From positions 1 through 64,000 of the forward strand of contig CAZTTO010000008.1 of assembly GCA_964616465.1 (NCBI GenBank): a DNA stretch of 64,000 bases, in the 5' to 3' direction. This stretch comes from JAFLBI01 sp964616465. GTDB lineage: Bacteria > Bacteroidota > Bacteroidia > Chitinophagales > Chitinophagaceae. Positions 8,972 to 18,774 of the stretch are shown here, piece by piece. Under the pieces are notes generated by a model, which was given only the letters and a program-made list of their open reading frames with translations, made no database searches and was not told the DNA's origin. Every line of letters starts with the position of its first letter. Position 1 is the first letter of the stretch. A program made the position numbers and the translations under genes.

Positions 8972-11425
8972 CTATTGTTTTCGTACCACTTTCACAGGTT
9001 GGTAAGTTCTGCCGCTGGCTGTTTGAACATGAAGAATCATTTGATTCAATCCACTAGCAATGGGTAGGTTCATACTCAATCTGTTTTCTCCTTCTACAGC
9101 ATTCTGAGCCATTTGGGTAATAATTCTTCCTGTGGCAGGTTCAACCAGTCTTAAAGTGATGTTTTCGGCAATTGGACTTTTAAATACCACTTGGATTCTG
9201 TCAATTGCAGGGTTCGGAAACACAGTCACTTGTTTAGCCTCTAAGCTTCTCAAATATGCCACATCAGTTTTTACAAATCCAGCTTGTTTAATTTCTTGTT
9301 GAATGGTGGTATTGGTACTTACTTCAAAAGAGAACACCACGCTTGTCACATCGCTTAAATCAATAGGCTGGGTAAATCTAGTAGAGGTGAAATCGCTTAG
9401 TGCCAATAAATACTCTTTGTTTTCTTTACTTAGATTGAAGCTGATTTGATATTGGTCCTTCCAATCACGAATGCCTTCTTTAATTAGAGTAATTGTTACT
9501 TTATTACCACCACTGGCGTTAAATCGTAGTGCTTTGTAGGCACTCAAATTAACCGCAGCACCACCACCTCGTAAGAATTTGTAGGCAGTTACATAGCTGC
9601 TGGTTGTTCCTTCTATTAAGATGTCGCGAAAAAGCGGATATTCATCTTTGTAAGTCCTGCTAGGCTGATTGGTTACTTTAAATTGTTTAATAGTTGTTTG
9701 TGCGCGGTTATAGTCAAGGTCCCAATTGCCGTCGCTGGTATACACCATGTCTTCCAATTCGCCATTTAAATACATTCTAATGTCTGCTTCATATGCATCC
9801 TGAATGGGTATTTCAAGAATAGATTTTCCTAGACCATTGATATTAAAAGGAATTTTTCTTGTTGTAATGGTTGCTTGTTCATTGATTTTTTCATCTAACT
9901 CAAAATAGCCAGTGGTATTCAATGTAAGGTTTTGCATGGTGAGCAATAGTTTACTACCTTCCCTTTGTCCTGCTTTAATATAGGCATCAGGCACTTTAGC
10001 TTTCACTCCAATGGTTTCAACAGGCATTTCGTTTCTTAGTTTCTGAAGAATATCTAAGGCCATATCAATCACCAAGTGAGGAGCAACAGCCCATAGTTGG
10101 AAATTGTACATTTCATCATCAAACTCATAATCCTTGGTCATCCACCTGCTTTGAAATGAAAAGCTGTTTCTTCCACCTCTTCTACCAACAGAAAAGCTTG
10201 TAGCGTATTCTAAATTTCCTTTTTCCTGAAGCAAAGTGTATCGAACAAATTCTAGTCCTTCCAAAGTGAATACTTCAGCATCTAATAGTTGAGCACCTCT
10301 TAAGCGGTCGCAAATGGGCTTGGTGTGGTTATACACTTCCTTAGTTGTTCTTGTTGCAAATGCAACTGCCTTAGCTTGCTGATTCAAAGTAAAGTCAAAT
10401 GACAAAACTTCCCTCGCATTGGTAAATCCAGTTAGATCAAAAGGAGAAGTGTTGTAAACTTCATAACCTGGGTCTAACATTTGTTTCGGCATCATATCTG
10501 CCAGAGTGAGTTTAGCGCCAGTTGTATTCAGCTGTGTTTCTGGGATGCGCACTTTTGGAGTGGCATTGTAATTAATTTCACCTCCTCTGTTTTCTTTTGC
10601 TTTCTTATAATTTCTTTTTCCAATAATATCACCCAAACTATGGCTTTCTATTCCACCTGTATTTCCAGAATAAACAACAGTTCCACCATTGATTAAAGTA
10701 GGTATACGAACATCTTCAGCACATTTCTTTGGATTCAAAGTTGCAAAAAATAAAAGGTCGTTAAAATCTTTATCGCCACCTGGTCTAAGTATATCTTCAA
10801 ATCCAAAAACAAATCGGTCTGTTGAATCATCTCGCAACATAACAGTTTGTCGTCTTTGAGAGCTATCTGCTATACGTGTATTGTAAGCAGAAACTGAATA
10901 AACAGGACCTAAACCCCATGTGGGTCTGTTGTTTTTCCAACCATTTGCCAAAAGAACAAATCCAATTTTTGTTCCAGCTGGAAAACTTCCAAGAAAGACT
11001 TTGTCGCCAGGTCGTAAGCTACCTCCAAATCCGCTCAATGAAGCATTCGGAAAGATTAAAGTAATTTGATTGCTATCGGGCGCTACTGCAGGTGGATTAC
11101 CAGTAAAGGTGAAAAATCCCAACATGTTGGTATAGCTGGCGCCTTCATGAACAAACGTAATCCAAACATCTGTTGCACATTTAATATCTAATACTTCAGG
11201 AACTGTATCTGATAATAGACGAGGCTGATAAATGGGAACAGCTCTATATTCCGGAAGCGTAGTATTTACCCTTCTTAAAAATCCAGAATCTAACACATCT
11301 CTGGGGGTAATAAGATAATTGGGTGTACCATCTGTTTTCCAAGTTCCCAGAGTTCTAAATTGAGCTTTTGCAGTTGAAAGTAGGAGAACAAGTATTGAGA
11401 TGAATAAAAAGTAGAGCTGTTTCAT
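8972..11425 (-). CDS. Secreted DUF4114 protein with type IX sorting domain
   Basis: An 817-residue exported protein. It begins with a signal peptide (cleavage near STAKAQ). Around residues 200-230 the motif FEDILRPGGDKDFNDLLF marks a DUF4114 domain, typical of LruC-like and other surface proteins. The last about 80 residues (KQVTVFPNPAIDRIQVVF onward, ending in VKVVRKQ) form a type A T9SS C-terminal sorting domain, so the protein should cross the outer membrane by type IX secretion and be released or attached at the surface. The middle part holds beta-rich repeats that I cannot assign. The T9SS machinery itself is not in this window. Substrate or binding role unknown. Confidence 0.88.
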   Translation of the reverse strand: MKQLYFLFISILVLLLSTAKAQFRTLGTWKTDGTPNYLITPRDVLDSGFLRRVNTTLPEYRAVPIYQPRLLSDTVPEVLDIKCATDVWITFVHEGASYTNMLGFFTFTGNPPAVAPDSNQITLIFPNASLSGFGGSLRPGDKVFLGSFPAGTKIGFVLLANGWKNNRPTWGLGPVYSVSAYNTRIADSSQRRQTVMLRDDSTDRFVFGFEDILRPGGDKDFNDLLFFATLNPKKCAEDVRIPTLINGGTVVYSGNTGGIESHSLGDIIGKRNYKKAKENRGGEINYNATPKVRIPETQLNTTGAKLTLADMMPKQMLDPGYEVYNTSPFDLTGFTNAREVLSFDFTLNQQAKAVAFATRTTKEVYNHTKPICDRLRGAQLLDAEVFTLEGLEFVRYTLLQEKGNLEYATSFSVGRRGGRNSFSFQSRWMTKDYEFDDEMYNFQLWAVAPHLVIDMALDILQKLRNEMPVETIGVKAKVPDAYIKAGQREGSKLLLTMQNLTLNTTGYFELDEKINEQATITTRKIPFNINGLGKSILEIPIQDAYEADIRMYLNGELEDMVYTSDGNWDLDYNRAQTTIKQFKVTNQPSRTYKDEYPLFRDILIEGTTSSYVTAYKFLRGGGAAVNLSAYKALRFNASGGNKVTITLIKEGIRDWKDQYQISFNLSKENKEYLLALSDFTSTRFTQPIDLSDVTSVVFSFEVSTNTTIQQEIKQAGFVKTDVAYLRSLEAKQVTVFPNPAIDRIQVVFKSPIAENITLRLVEPATGRIITQMAQNAVEGENRLSMNLPIASGLNQMILHVQTASGRTYQPVKVVRKQ

Positions 11426-11909
11426 GGTTTTGAAGTTTTTTGGGTGGAGGCGAGTTGGGGAAGTTGGATAACTGCTTATAAATCAGTTACCAAGCTTGAG
11501 CAGCTTGCTTTTTTCATCCAACTATAAAGTTACCTCGAGTTCTATTTTCAGCTTGTAGGGATGGCTTCTTTTTCCTGTAAAGGGATTACTACAAGTGAAC
11601 TCTTAGGCAGATTTTGATAAAATGAAGTCTTAGACATTGGAGTTTTTTATTGGATTATTGGTTGAGAGGTCTTGCGAATAGTATGCCATTGTGGTAAGCT
11701 TTACAAAGAGCTAGATTCCAGTGAGTTAGTTGAGGTGCTGTTAATGCGGCTTTCCAAGTAGTGGAAATTTTATCCATTTTTTAGAAAAAATGAGATTCGT
11801 TTGTGATTTTCACATAGAATATCAGAATATACAAAAATTATGCATTGATTCGGATTGCGATCCCTCTATTTCTCTTATACCTCTCGTTTTGCTTTCATAC
11901 ATTTGCGAC
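11426..11909. other. Intergenic region between divergent genes
   Basis: About 480 bases separating the DUF4114 gene from purL. I see no RNA gene or known riboswitch. A weak inverted repeat lies near 11492-11515. A TACATTTG box at 11898-11905 sits only 4 bases before the purL ATG and lacks a -33 element. The frame in front of purL is open from 11790, but its translation looks non-coding. Confidence 0.5.
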
Positions 11910-14123
11910 ATGGAAATTACAGTTGCAACGGCCCAGCAATTGAGGCTAACAGAAGATGAATTTGAGTTAATCCAAAAAAAGCTGGGTAGAATGCCCAATT
12001 TTACTGAGCTCTGTGCTTTTAGCGGAATGTGGAGTGAGCATTGCAGTTATAAAAATTCTATAAAGTGGCTGAAAACGCTCCCCCGCGATGGAAACCGTAT
12101 GTTGGTGAAAGCAGGTGAGGAAAATGCGGGGTTGATGGATATAGGAGATGGATTGGGAGTGGTTTTTAAAATTGAGAGTCATAACCACCCTAGTGCTATT
12201 GAGCCTTTTCAAGGTGCTGCAACTGGAGTGGGCGGTATTCAGCGCGATATTTTTACCATGGGTGCACGTCCAATTGCTTCTCTAAATAGTCTTCGTTTTG
12301 GCAATATTCAAGATCCCAAAACCAAACGCCTTTTATCGGGTGTGGTTAAAGGGATTGGTCATTATGGCAATTGCTTTGGCGTTCCAACCGTAGCAGGAGA
12401 GGTTTATTTTGATGGTTGCTATCATACAAACCCGCTTGTTAATGCCATGAGTGTGGGTATAGTTGAGTCTGGTAAAACAGTTTCTGCAACTGCTTTAGGA
12501 ACAGGTAATCCAGTATTCTATGTTGGAAGTGCAACTGGAAAAGATGGGATTGGTGGGGCTAGCTTTGCGAGTGCAGATATTACAGAAGATAGTGTTGAAG
12601 AATTGCCAGCAGTACAAGTGGGTGACCCTTTTCAAGAGAAAAAATTATTGGAAGCTTGTCTTGAAGTCATTGAAACAGGCGCGGTAGTTGGTATGCAAGA
12701 TATGGGTGCTGCAGGTATTATTTGTAGCACAGCAGAAATGAGTGCTAAAGGAAATGTAGGTATGCATATTGATTTGGAGAAAGTACCTACACGACAAAAA
12801 AATATGAAGGCTTGGGAATTGTTGTTGAGTGAAAGCCAGGAGAGAATGTTGATGGTCGTTAAAAAAGGTCGTGAGCAAGAGGTGATTGATGTGTTTGCGA
12901 AGTGGGATTTGAGTTGTAGTGAAATTGGTCATGTAACCGACGATCAATTGTTGAAGTTTTATATGCATGGGACTTTGGAAGCAGAAATCCCGGCTTTTGA
13001 GTTGGTACTTGGTGGCGGTGCACCTCAATATACTCGAGCTTATCGTGAGCCTAAATACATGGCGCAGATTAAAGACTGGAATATAGATCAGGTGGCCGAT
13101 GTTTCATCTGAAAGTCTTCGCGGAATTGCAGAACAACTAATTCAATTGCCCAACATTGCATCAAAGAGATGGATTTATCATCAATACGATAGCATGGTAG
13201 GTGCTGCTAATACCCAAACCAATGATCCAAGTGATGCTGCTGTAGTTTGGGTGAAAGGGACGAATAAGGCTTTGGCTATGACGGTTGATTGTAATAGCCG
13301 ATATGTATACGCAGATCCGCAGAAAGGCGGCATGATTGCTGTTGCTGAAGCTGCAAGAAATTTGGTTTGTTCTGGAGCTGAGCCTTTGGGTGTAACCAAC
13401 TGTCTCAATTTTGGTAATCCTTATGATCCTGAAGTTTATTTCCAATTTTCAAAGGCTGTTACTGGTATGGGAGAAGCTTGTAGAAAATTCAATACGCCTG
13501 TTACAGGTGGTAACGTAAGCTTCTACAACCAAAATCCAGATGGTCCGGTTTATCCAACACCAACTATTGGTATGGTAGGATTACTTGAAGATACCTCCAA
13601 GAAATTGTCGATGTACTTTAAAAAGTCAGGTGATGTTATAGTATTGATTGGAAAATCTGTAGATGATATTGGTTGTTCTGAATACGTGCATAATATTTTA
13701 GGTCACAAGCACTCTGCTGCACCTTATTTTGATATCAACGAAGAATTAAAAGTACAGAAGTTTGTAAGCGTTGCAAATCAACAGCAGTTATTATCAAGTG
13801 CGCACGATGTTTCGGAAGGTGGTTTGATTGTAACCTTATTAGAAAAAACATTTTTCAAAGGACTGGGTATGCAAGTTGCTCAACATGCTTCAAATCGTAA
13901 AGATGCTTATTGGTTGGGTGAAGCACAAGGTAGAATTGTGGCAACATGTAGTCCAGAAAACTTTGAAAAGCTTCGTCAGGGTGCAGAAGCAGCGGGTGTT
14001 CCTATTGCTCAAATAGGAGAAGTTACACTCGGGGATATTTCTGTTGATGGTGAATTTTGGGGTATTGTAAGCGACTGGAAAAAGTTGTACGATGAAGCCA
14101 TTGAAAAAATGATGGGAGCATAA
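11910..14123 (+). CDS. purL: Phosphoribosylformylglycinamidine synthase, PurL (small type)
   Basis: Converts formylglycinamide ribonucleotide to FGAM with ATP and ammonia, step four of purine synthesis. At 737 residues it is the small PurL, which needs separate PurQ and PurS partners; neither is in the window. Visible motifs are SGMWSEHCSYKNS near the N-terminus, ESHNHPSAIEPFQGAATGVGG, QDMGAAGI and a second AIR-synthase-like half with HDVSEGGL. The start at 11910 (MEITVATAQQLRLTEDE) is the usual N-terminus; 40 upstream open codons are rejected. The stop overlaps the start of hldD (TAATG), so the two are translationally coupled. Confidence 0.96.
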   Translation: MEITVATAQQLRLTEDEFELIQKKLGRMPNFTELCAFSGMWSEHCSYKNSIKWLKTLPRDGNRMLVKAGEENAGLMDIGDGLGVVFKIESHNHPSAIEPFQGAATGVGGIQRDIFTMGARPIASLNSLRFGNIQDPKTKRLLSGVVKGIGHYGNCFGVPTVAGEVYFDGCYHTNPLVNAMSVGIVESGKTVSATALGTGNPVFYVGSATGKDGIGGASFASADITEDSVEELPAVQVGDPFQEKKLLEACLEVIETGAVVGMQDMGAAGIICSTAEMSAKGNVGMHIDLEKVPTRQKNMKAWELLLSESQERMLMVVKKGREQEVIDVFAKWDLSCSEIGHVTDDQLLKFYMHGTLEAEIPAFELVLGGGAPQYTRAYREPKYMAQIKDWNIDQVADVSSESLRGIAEQLIQLPNIASKRWIYHQYDSMVGAANTQTNDPSDAAVVWVKGTNKALAMTVDCNSRYVYADPQKGGMIAVAEAARNLVCSGAEPLGVTNCLNFGNPYDPEVYFQFSKAVTGMGEACRKFNTPVTGGNVSFYNQNPDGPVYPTPTIGMVGLLEDTSKKLSMYFKKSGDVIVLIGKSVDDIGCSEYVHNILGHKHSAAPYFDINEELKVQKFVSVANQQQLLSSAHDVSEGGLIVTLLEKTFFKGLGMQVAQHASNRKDAYWLGEAQGRIVATCSPENFEKLRQGAEAAGVPIAQIGEVTLGDISVDGEFWGIVSDWKKLYDEAIEKMMGA

Positions 14124-15109
14124 TGATTGAACAGGCTAAGTCATATATAGTTGTAACAGGTGCCGCTGGATTTATAGGTAGCTGCTTGGTGAGTTTTCTT
14201 AATCAAAAAGGTTTTGAAAATATTATCATAGTAGATGATTTTGGAGTTGAAAAAAAACGACCTAATTGGGAAACGAAAAAATTTGTTGCAGCCGTTGAGC
14301 GACATCACTTATTTGACTGGCTTTCCGCTCATGAACCTAAAGTTGATTTTTTTCTACATATTGGTGCAAGAACAGATACTACAGAATTTAATTATGAGGT
14401 TCATCAATTGCTGAATGTAGATTATTCAAAAGATGTCTGGAACTACTGTGTGGCTCATCAGGTTCCTCTGATATACGCATCTTCTGCAGCTACTTATGGA
14501 AAAGGGGAATTAGGATATACAGATAGCCACGAGTTGCCATTTCAACTTCAGCCATTAAATCCATATGGTGTTAGTAAAAACGAATTCGATAAATGGGCAT
14601 TGCTTGAGAAAATGCAGCCTCCATTTTGGGCTGGATTGAAATTCTTTAATGTGTATGGTCCAAATGAATACCATAAAGGGAGAATGGCAAGTGTAATTTG
14701 GCATTCGTACTTGCAGATTCAAGAAAAAGGATTTGTAAAACTATTCAAAAGCCATCGGCCCGACTTTAAAGATGGACAGCAGTTGCGTGATTTTATTTAC
14801 GTAAAAGATTTGCTGAAGGTCATTAAATGGTTGATGGAGCAAAGGCCTAATTCTGGATTATACAATTTAGGAACAGGTAAGGCTAGGAGTTTCGATGATC
14901 TAGTGAAAGCTACTTTTGCAGCACTAGAAAAAGAAGCAGTGATAGAATATATAGATATGCCAGAAGATATTAGAGATACCTATCAATATTTTACTGAAGC
15001 CAATATACAGAAAATACATTCGGCTGGTTATGATTTACCTTTTTATAGCTTGGAAGAGGGTATCAAAGATTATGTGCAAGAATACTTGCAAGCGCTTCGC
15101 ATCTATTAA
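14123..15109 (+). CDS. hldD: ADP-L-glycero-D-manno-heptose 6-epimerase
   Basis: Epimerises ADP-D-glycero-D-manno-heptose for the inner core of lipopolysaccharide. The 328-residue product is an extended short-chain dehydrogenase. It has an N-terminal dinucleotide motif GAAGFIGS, the heptose-epimerase signatures LHIGARTDTTE and FFNVYGPNEYHKGRMASV, and the catalytic pair Tyr148/Lys152 in NPYGVSK. The start codon shares a base with the purL stop. The partner genes hldE and gmhA/B are not in view. Pairing with purL is an unusual functional mix and probably just operon economy. Confidence 0.93.
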   Translation: MIEQAKSYIVVTGAAGFIGSCLVSFLNQKGFENIIIVDDFGVEKKRPNWETKKFVAAVERHHLFDWLSAHEPKVDFFLHIGARTDTTEFNYEVHQLLNVDYSKDVWNYCVAHQVPLIYASSAATYGKGELGYTDSHELPFQLQPLNPYGVSKNEFDKWALLEKMQPPFWAGLKFFNVYGPNEYHKGRMASVIWHSYLQIQEKGFVKLFKSHRPDFKDGQQLRDFIYVKDLLKVIKWLMEQRPNSGLYNLGTGKARSFDDLVKATFAALEKEAVIEYIDMPEDIRDTYQYFTEANIQKIHSAGYDLPFYSLEEGIKDYVQEYLQALRIY

Positions 15110-15146
15110 TTAAGTTGGTTGTACCTTTATACTACAACCGTTTTAC

Positions 15147-15935
15147 ATGAAAAAGAAAATCGCCATTATTGGTGGTGGTAATTTAGGTATGGCCATCGCC
15201 GAAGGTTTGTTAGAAAGTGGATTCATACATCCCGAACATATTATTATTACGCGTAGAAATATTCTGCCACTTGCATCTATTGAGACAAAAGGAGTTTTAG
15301 TAAGTAATAGAAATGAAGAAGCAGTACAATATGCCGATTGGATTATTCTTGCTGTAAAACCATTTCAAATAAAAGAAGTGCTTCAGCAAATTCAGCCCCA
15401 CATTACTTCACATCATGCAATAGTAAGTGTTGTAACGGGTGTCTGGTTGAAAGAGATGCGAGAAATTATTGGTTCTGATGTACCTCTATTTAGAGCCATG
15501 CCTAATACAGCTATCGCCATTCAAGAAAGCATGACTTGTATTTGTTCAGACCATACAAATGAAGAGCAACAGAAATACGTATTAGACATGTTCGGTCAGC
15601 TTGGAAAAACAGTGGTAATTGATGAAAAACTCATGGATGCGGCAACCGTATTAGGTGCTTGCGGAACCGCTTTTGCCATGCGATATATTAGAGCCAATAT
15701 ACAAGGTGGCATTGAAATTGGATTTGATGCAAATACCGCAAGCCTCATTGCAGCTCAAACAGTAAAGGGAGCCGCCGATTTACTCTTGAAAAGAAAAACA
15801 CACCCCGAAGCGGAGATTGACAAAGTCACTACACCTCGGGGTTGTACAATTGCTGGTCTCAACGAAATGGAGCATGAAGGATTTAGTTCATCTCTTATTC
15901 GGGGTATTGCCGCCAGCTATAAAAAAATTAATTAG
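15147..15935 (+). CDS. proC: Pyrroline-5-carboxylate reductase
   Basis: Last step of proline synthesis, reducing pyrroline-5-carboxylate with NAD(P)H. The 262-residue product shows the Rossmann motif IAIIGGGNLGMAIAEGL, the middle signature FRAMPNTAIAIQES, and the C-terminal helical P5CR signature around TTPRGCTIAGLNEMEHEGF. It lies 37 bases after hldD on the same strand and its end overlaps by 4 bases the convergent dienelactone hydrolase gene. Confidence 0.95.
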   Translation: MKKKIAIIGGGNLGMAIAEGLLESGFIHPEHIIITRRNILPLASIETKGVLVSNRNEEAVQYADWIILAVKPFQIKEVLQQIQPHITSHHAIVSVVTGVWLKEMREIIGSDVPLFRAMPNTAIAIQESMTCICSDHTNEEQQKYVLDMFGQLGKTVVIDEKLMDAATVLGACGTAFAMRYIRANIQGGIEIGFDANTASLIAAQTVKGAADLLLKRKTHPEAEIDKVTTPRGCTIAGLNEMEHEGFSSSLIRGIAASYKKIN

Positions 15936-16813
15936 CGAATTCTTTCTTTTAAAAAGCTCAGTACCAATTTATAAGCTTCTTCAGTAGCTTCTGGTTTAAA
16001 TGCAGGATTACTCGGATTGGCAAATCCATGTCCAGCTTCAAACATATGTGTATTAAGTTTTTTTCCAGCAGCTTGCATATTAGTTTCGAATTGTTGCACC
16101 ATTTCAGGCGATGGACTTCTGTCCAGTTTTCCAAAAATTCCAAGTACATCGCACGATAAAGTTTTTAAGCGTTCTACTTGGGTTTCTGGGCGACCATAAA
16201 ACATTACACATCCAGCAGCTTGGTTGCCAGCTAAAAGCGAAGCTTGCAAACTCCACATGCCGCCAAAGCACCAGCCAATTGTATAAATTTTTGCATCTTT
16301 TCCAAAGTGAGCAATAGCTCCTTGGATAATTGCTTCCAATCTTTCACGCGTAGCGCCCTGCACATATTTAGAAGCACTGTCGCGGGTAGTAGCCACTTTG
16401 CCATCATACATGTCTAAGGCCAACACATGCGCATTACCTAATTCCTTCGATAGAAAGTCGGCTCTCTCTTTAATGTGGTCATTTAATCCCCACCATTCCT
16501 GAATGACTAAAACCACATTCTTTGTTTTCTTTTTTGAAGCCACATAGTAACCACTACCCTTAGATCCATCGGGGGTATTAAATTCAAGGGAAGTTCCAAG
16601 CTGTTGTACATAATTAAAAGACACTGGTTCTGGGTGCCAAGACTGAAACTCTTTTTGTGCACTTTCTTCCTGAAAGCTACTATATACGTTATCAATGCAG
16701 CTGATATAACATTCGGCAGTTAAAGGTTTTGGCTCTGGTTGAAGAGGTAAACTGCTAGAAATTAATGCGGCTGTAATAAAAGCTGCGGTGGATAGTAATA
16801 AAAATTGTTTCAT
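15932..16813 (-). CDS. Exported dienelactone hydrolase family protein
   Basis: Alpha/beta hydrolase of the dienelactone hydrolase family, 293 residues. A signal peptide (first about 22 residues) suggests an extracytoplasmic place. The catalytic nucleophile is the cysteine in GWCFGGMWSLQ; the acid is probably in IFGKLDRSP and the base in EAGHGFANPSNP, giving the Cys-Asp-His triad of the family. The true substrate is unknown; many such genes are not linked to aromatic degradation, and no such pathway is seen here. Its end overlaps proC by 4 bases. Confidence 0.85.
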   Translation of the reverse strand: MKQFLLLSTAAFITAALISSSLPLQPEPKPLTAECYISCIDNVYSSFQEESAQKEFQSWHPEPVSFNYVQQLGTSLEFNTPDGSKGSGYYVASKKKTKNVVLVIQEWWGLNDHIKERADFLSKELGNAHVLALDMYDGKVATTRDSASKYVQGATRERLEAIIQGAIAHFGKDAKIYTIGWCFGGMWSLQASLLAGNQAAGCVMFYGRPETQVERLKTLSCDVLGIFGKLDRSPSPEMVQQFETNMQAAGKKLNTHMFEAGHGFANPSNPAFKPEATEEAYKLVLSFLKERIR

Positions 16814-17085
16814 GGTTGTTAGTTGAGGTTGATTTGTTTCTCACTTGAAATTAACACATGCCTTCGGTTAGTGTTGAATAGTTGAATTGTTTTTTTATGA
16901 ACGGGGAAATTGGTGTAGGTTTGTACGACCTCCGAGAACACGTATTTTCCCTTTCTCTTTCGGTCACTTATATTCCAATTGAAGGCAAATTTTCATTGAT
17001 TCTGTCTTTGATTGATATATGTTATTTCCCGGAATGAGCAACATTCGTTCATCGGTTCGGGACCCAAAAAAGATAAACCACCACC

Positions 17086-18744
17086 ATGGCAAAGTATATT
17101 TTTGTTACCGGAGGCGTAACAAGCAGTTTAGGAAAAGGAATTATTGCAGCTTCGTTGGCTAAGTTGCTACAGGCAAGAGGCTTTAAAGTAACCATTCAAA
17201 AATTTGATCCCTATATCAATGTTGATCCAGGTACTCTCAATCCATATGAACATGGTGAGTGTTATGTAACAGAAGACGGTGCAGAAACCGACCTTGACTT
17301 AGGGCACTATGAGCGTTATTTGAACATTTATACTTCACAACTCAACAACGTTACTACAGGAAGAATTTATCAGACTGTTATTAATAAAGAACGCGCTGGT
17401 GAGTTTTTAGGAAAAACCGTTCAGGTAGTTCCGCATATTACCGATGAAATCAAAAGCAGGATGCTCAAGCTTGGGCAAGATAATGCGTATGATATTGTAA
17501 TTACTGAAATTGGTGGCACCATTGGTGATATCGAAAGCTTACCATTTATAGAAGCTGTTCGTCAGCTTCAGTGGGAATTACCCGATGAAGATTTAGTAGT
17601 AGTTCATCTTACTTTAATTCCATATTTGCGTGCAGCAAAAGAACTTAAAACTAAGCCTACTCAGCATAGTGTAAAAATGATGAGTGAAACGGGCGTGCAT
17701 CCAGATGTAATTGTTTGTAGAACTGAAGAGCCACTTAATAACGACATTAAACGAAAAATTGCTTTATTCTGTAATGTGAAGCAGGATGCAGTTATTGAAG
17801 CAATGGATGCTTCTACTATTTATGAAGTGCCATTATTGATGTTGCGAGAAAAATTAGATGTGATTTGTTTGCGCAAATTGGGGGTGACTATTTTCCCTGA
17901 ACCAGAGTTGGAAAAATGGAAGTTGTTTTTAGATAAACTCAAATATCCAAAATCAAAAGTTACCATTGGGTTGATTGGAAAGTATATTGAGTTACAAGAT
18001 GCCTACAAGAGTATATTAGAGAGCTTTATTCACGCAGGTGCGATGAATGAAACTAAAGTACATATTGTAAATGTGCACAGTGAATTCATTACTCCCGAAA
18101 ATGTTGCTGATAAGCTAGGCGGATTAGATGGATTGCTGGTTGCACCCGGATTTGGTCATAGAGGAATAGAAGGAAAGATAACAGCTGTTCAATATGCTAG
18201 AGAAAATGGATTGCCTTTCTTTGGAATTTGTCTAGGAATGCAAATGGCAGTGATTGAATTTGCAAGAAATGTACTTGGATTACAAGATGCACATTCTACA
18301 GAAATGAAAGAAGACACACCTCATCCAGTAATTAATATGATGGAAGAGCAGAAGCAGGTTACCATGAAAGGAGGTACCATGCGTTTAGGTGCGTATCCTT
18401 GTGTAATTCGAGAAGGAAGTATGGCGCATCGCATTTATGAAACCACAGAAATTTCTGAGCGTCACAGGCATAGATATGAGTTCAATAATGCTTATCTGGA
18501 GCAATTTGAAGCGGCTGGAATGATGGCTACGGGAAGAAATCCAGAAACTGGTTTGGTGGAAATTATGGAGATTCCTTCTCATCCTTATTTTATTGGGGTG
18601 CAATACCATCCTGAATTAAAAAGTACAGTTGAAAATCCAGCTCCACTGTTTGTAAAATTTGTATTAGCTGTTAAGAGATACAATGAACAAAAAAGTCAGC
18701 TAATTGGATCTGTAGTGGCCACCAGCGCCAAGGGAACTGCTTAG
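17086..18744 (+). CDS. pyrG: CTP synthase
   Basis: Makes CTP from UTP, ATP and glutamine. Length 552 residues is normal. The N-terminal amidoligase domain starts KYIFVTGGVTSSLGKGI and holds DPYINVDPGTLNP. The C-terminal class I glutamine amidotransferase has the nucleophile in FFGICLGMQMA and the His/Glu pair in QYHPEL. The 272-base upstream region shows no feature like the initial-nucleotide attenuator known for Gram-positive pyrG. In many Bacteroidota yidC follows pyrG; here a convergent DUF4407 gene lies between them. Confidence 0.97.
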   Translation: MAKYIFVTGGVTSSLGKGIIAASLAKLLQARGFKVTIQKFDPYINVDPGTLNPYEHGECYVTEDGAETDLDLGHYERYLNIYTSQLNNVTTGRIYQTVINKERAGEFLGKTVQVVPHITDEIKSRMLKLGQDNAYDIVITEIGGTIGDIESLPFIEAVRQLQWELPDEDLVVVHLTLIPYLRAAKELKTKPTQHSVKMMSETGVHPDVIVCRTEEPLNNDIKRKIALFCNVKQDAVIEAMDASTIYEVPLLMLREKLDVICLRKLGVTIFPEPELEKWKLFLDKLKYPKSKVTIGLIGKYIELQDAYKSILESFIHAGAMNETKVHIVNVHSEFITPENVADKLGGLDGLLVAPGFGHRGIEGKITAVQYARENGLPFFGICLGMQMAVIEFARNVLGLQDAHSTEMKEDTPHPVINMMEEQKQVTMKGGTMRLGAYPCVIREGSMAHRIYETTEISERHRHRYEFNNAYLEQFEAAGMMATGRNPETGLVEIMEIPSHPYFIGVQYHPELKSTVENPAPLFVKFVLAVKRYNEQKSQLIGSVVATSAKGTA

Positions 18745-18774
18745 TAAAATTACTATCAAATTTCAACGGCTCAT

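Noticed and set aside
11898..11905. TACATTTG as purL promoter box
   Set aside because: It lies 4 bases before the start codon and has no TTG at the right distance upstream; a leaderless mRNA cannot be excluded but is not supported.
11790..11909. N-terminal extension of PurL
   Set aside because: The upstream 40 codons give a Cys/Ile-rich sequence unlike any PurL; the ATG at 11910 matches the family start.
12645..13028. 127-codon antisense frame in purL
   Set aside because: Shadow of a strongly conserved gene, with Cys/His/Thr-rich composition typical of antisense translation.
15117..15139. Inverted repeat GGTTGTA/TACAACC between hldD and proC as a terminator
   Set aside because: No T run follows and both genes appear to be in one transcript; it may be chance.
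16814..17085. Attenuator or riboswitch in front of pyrG
   Set aside because: No terminator-like hairpin or known aptamer core was found in the 272 bases.
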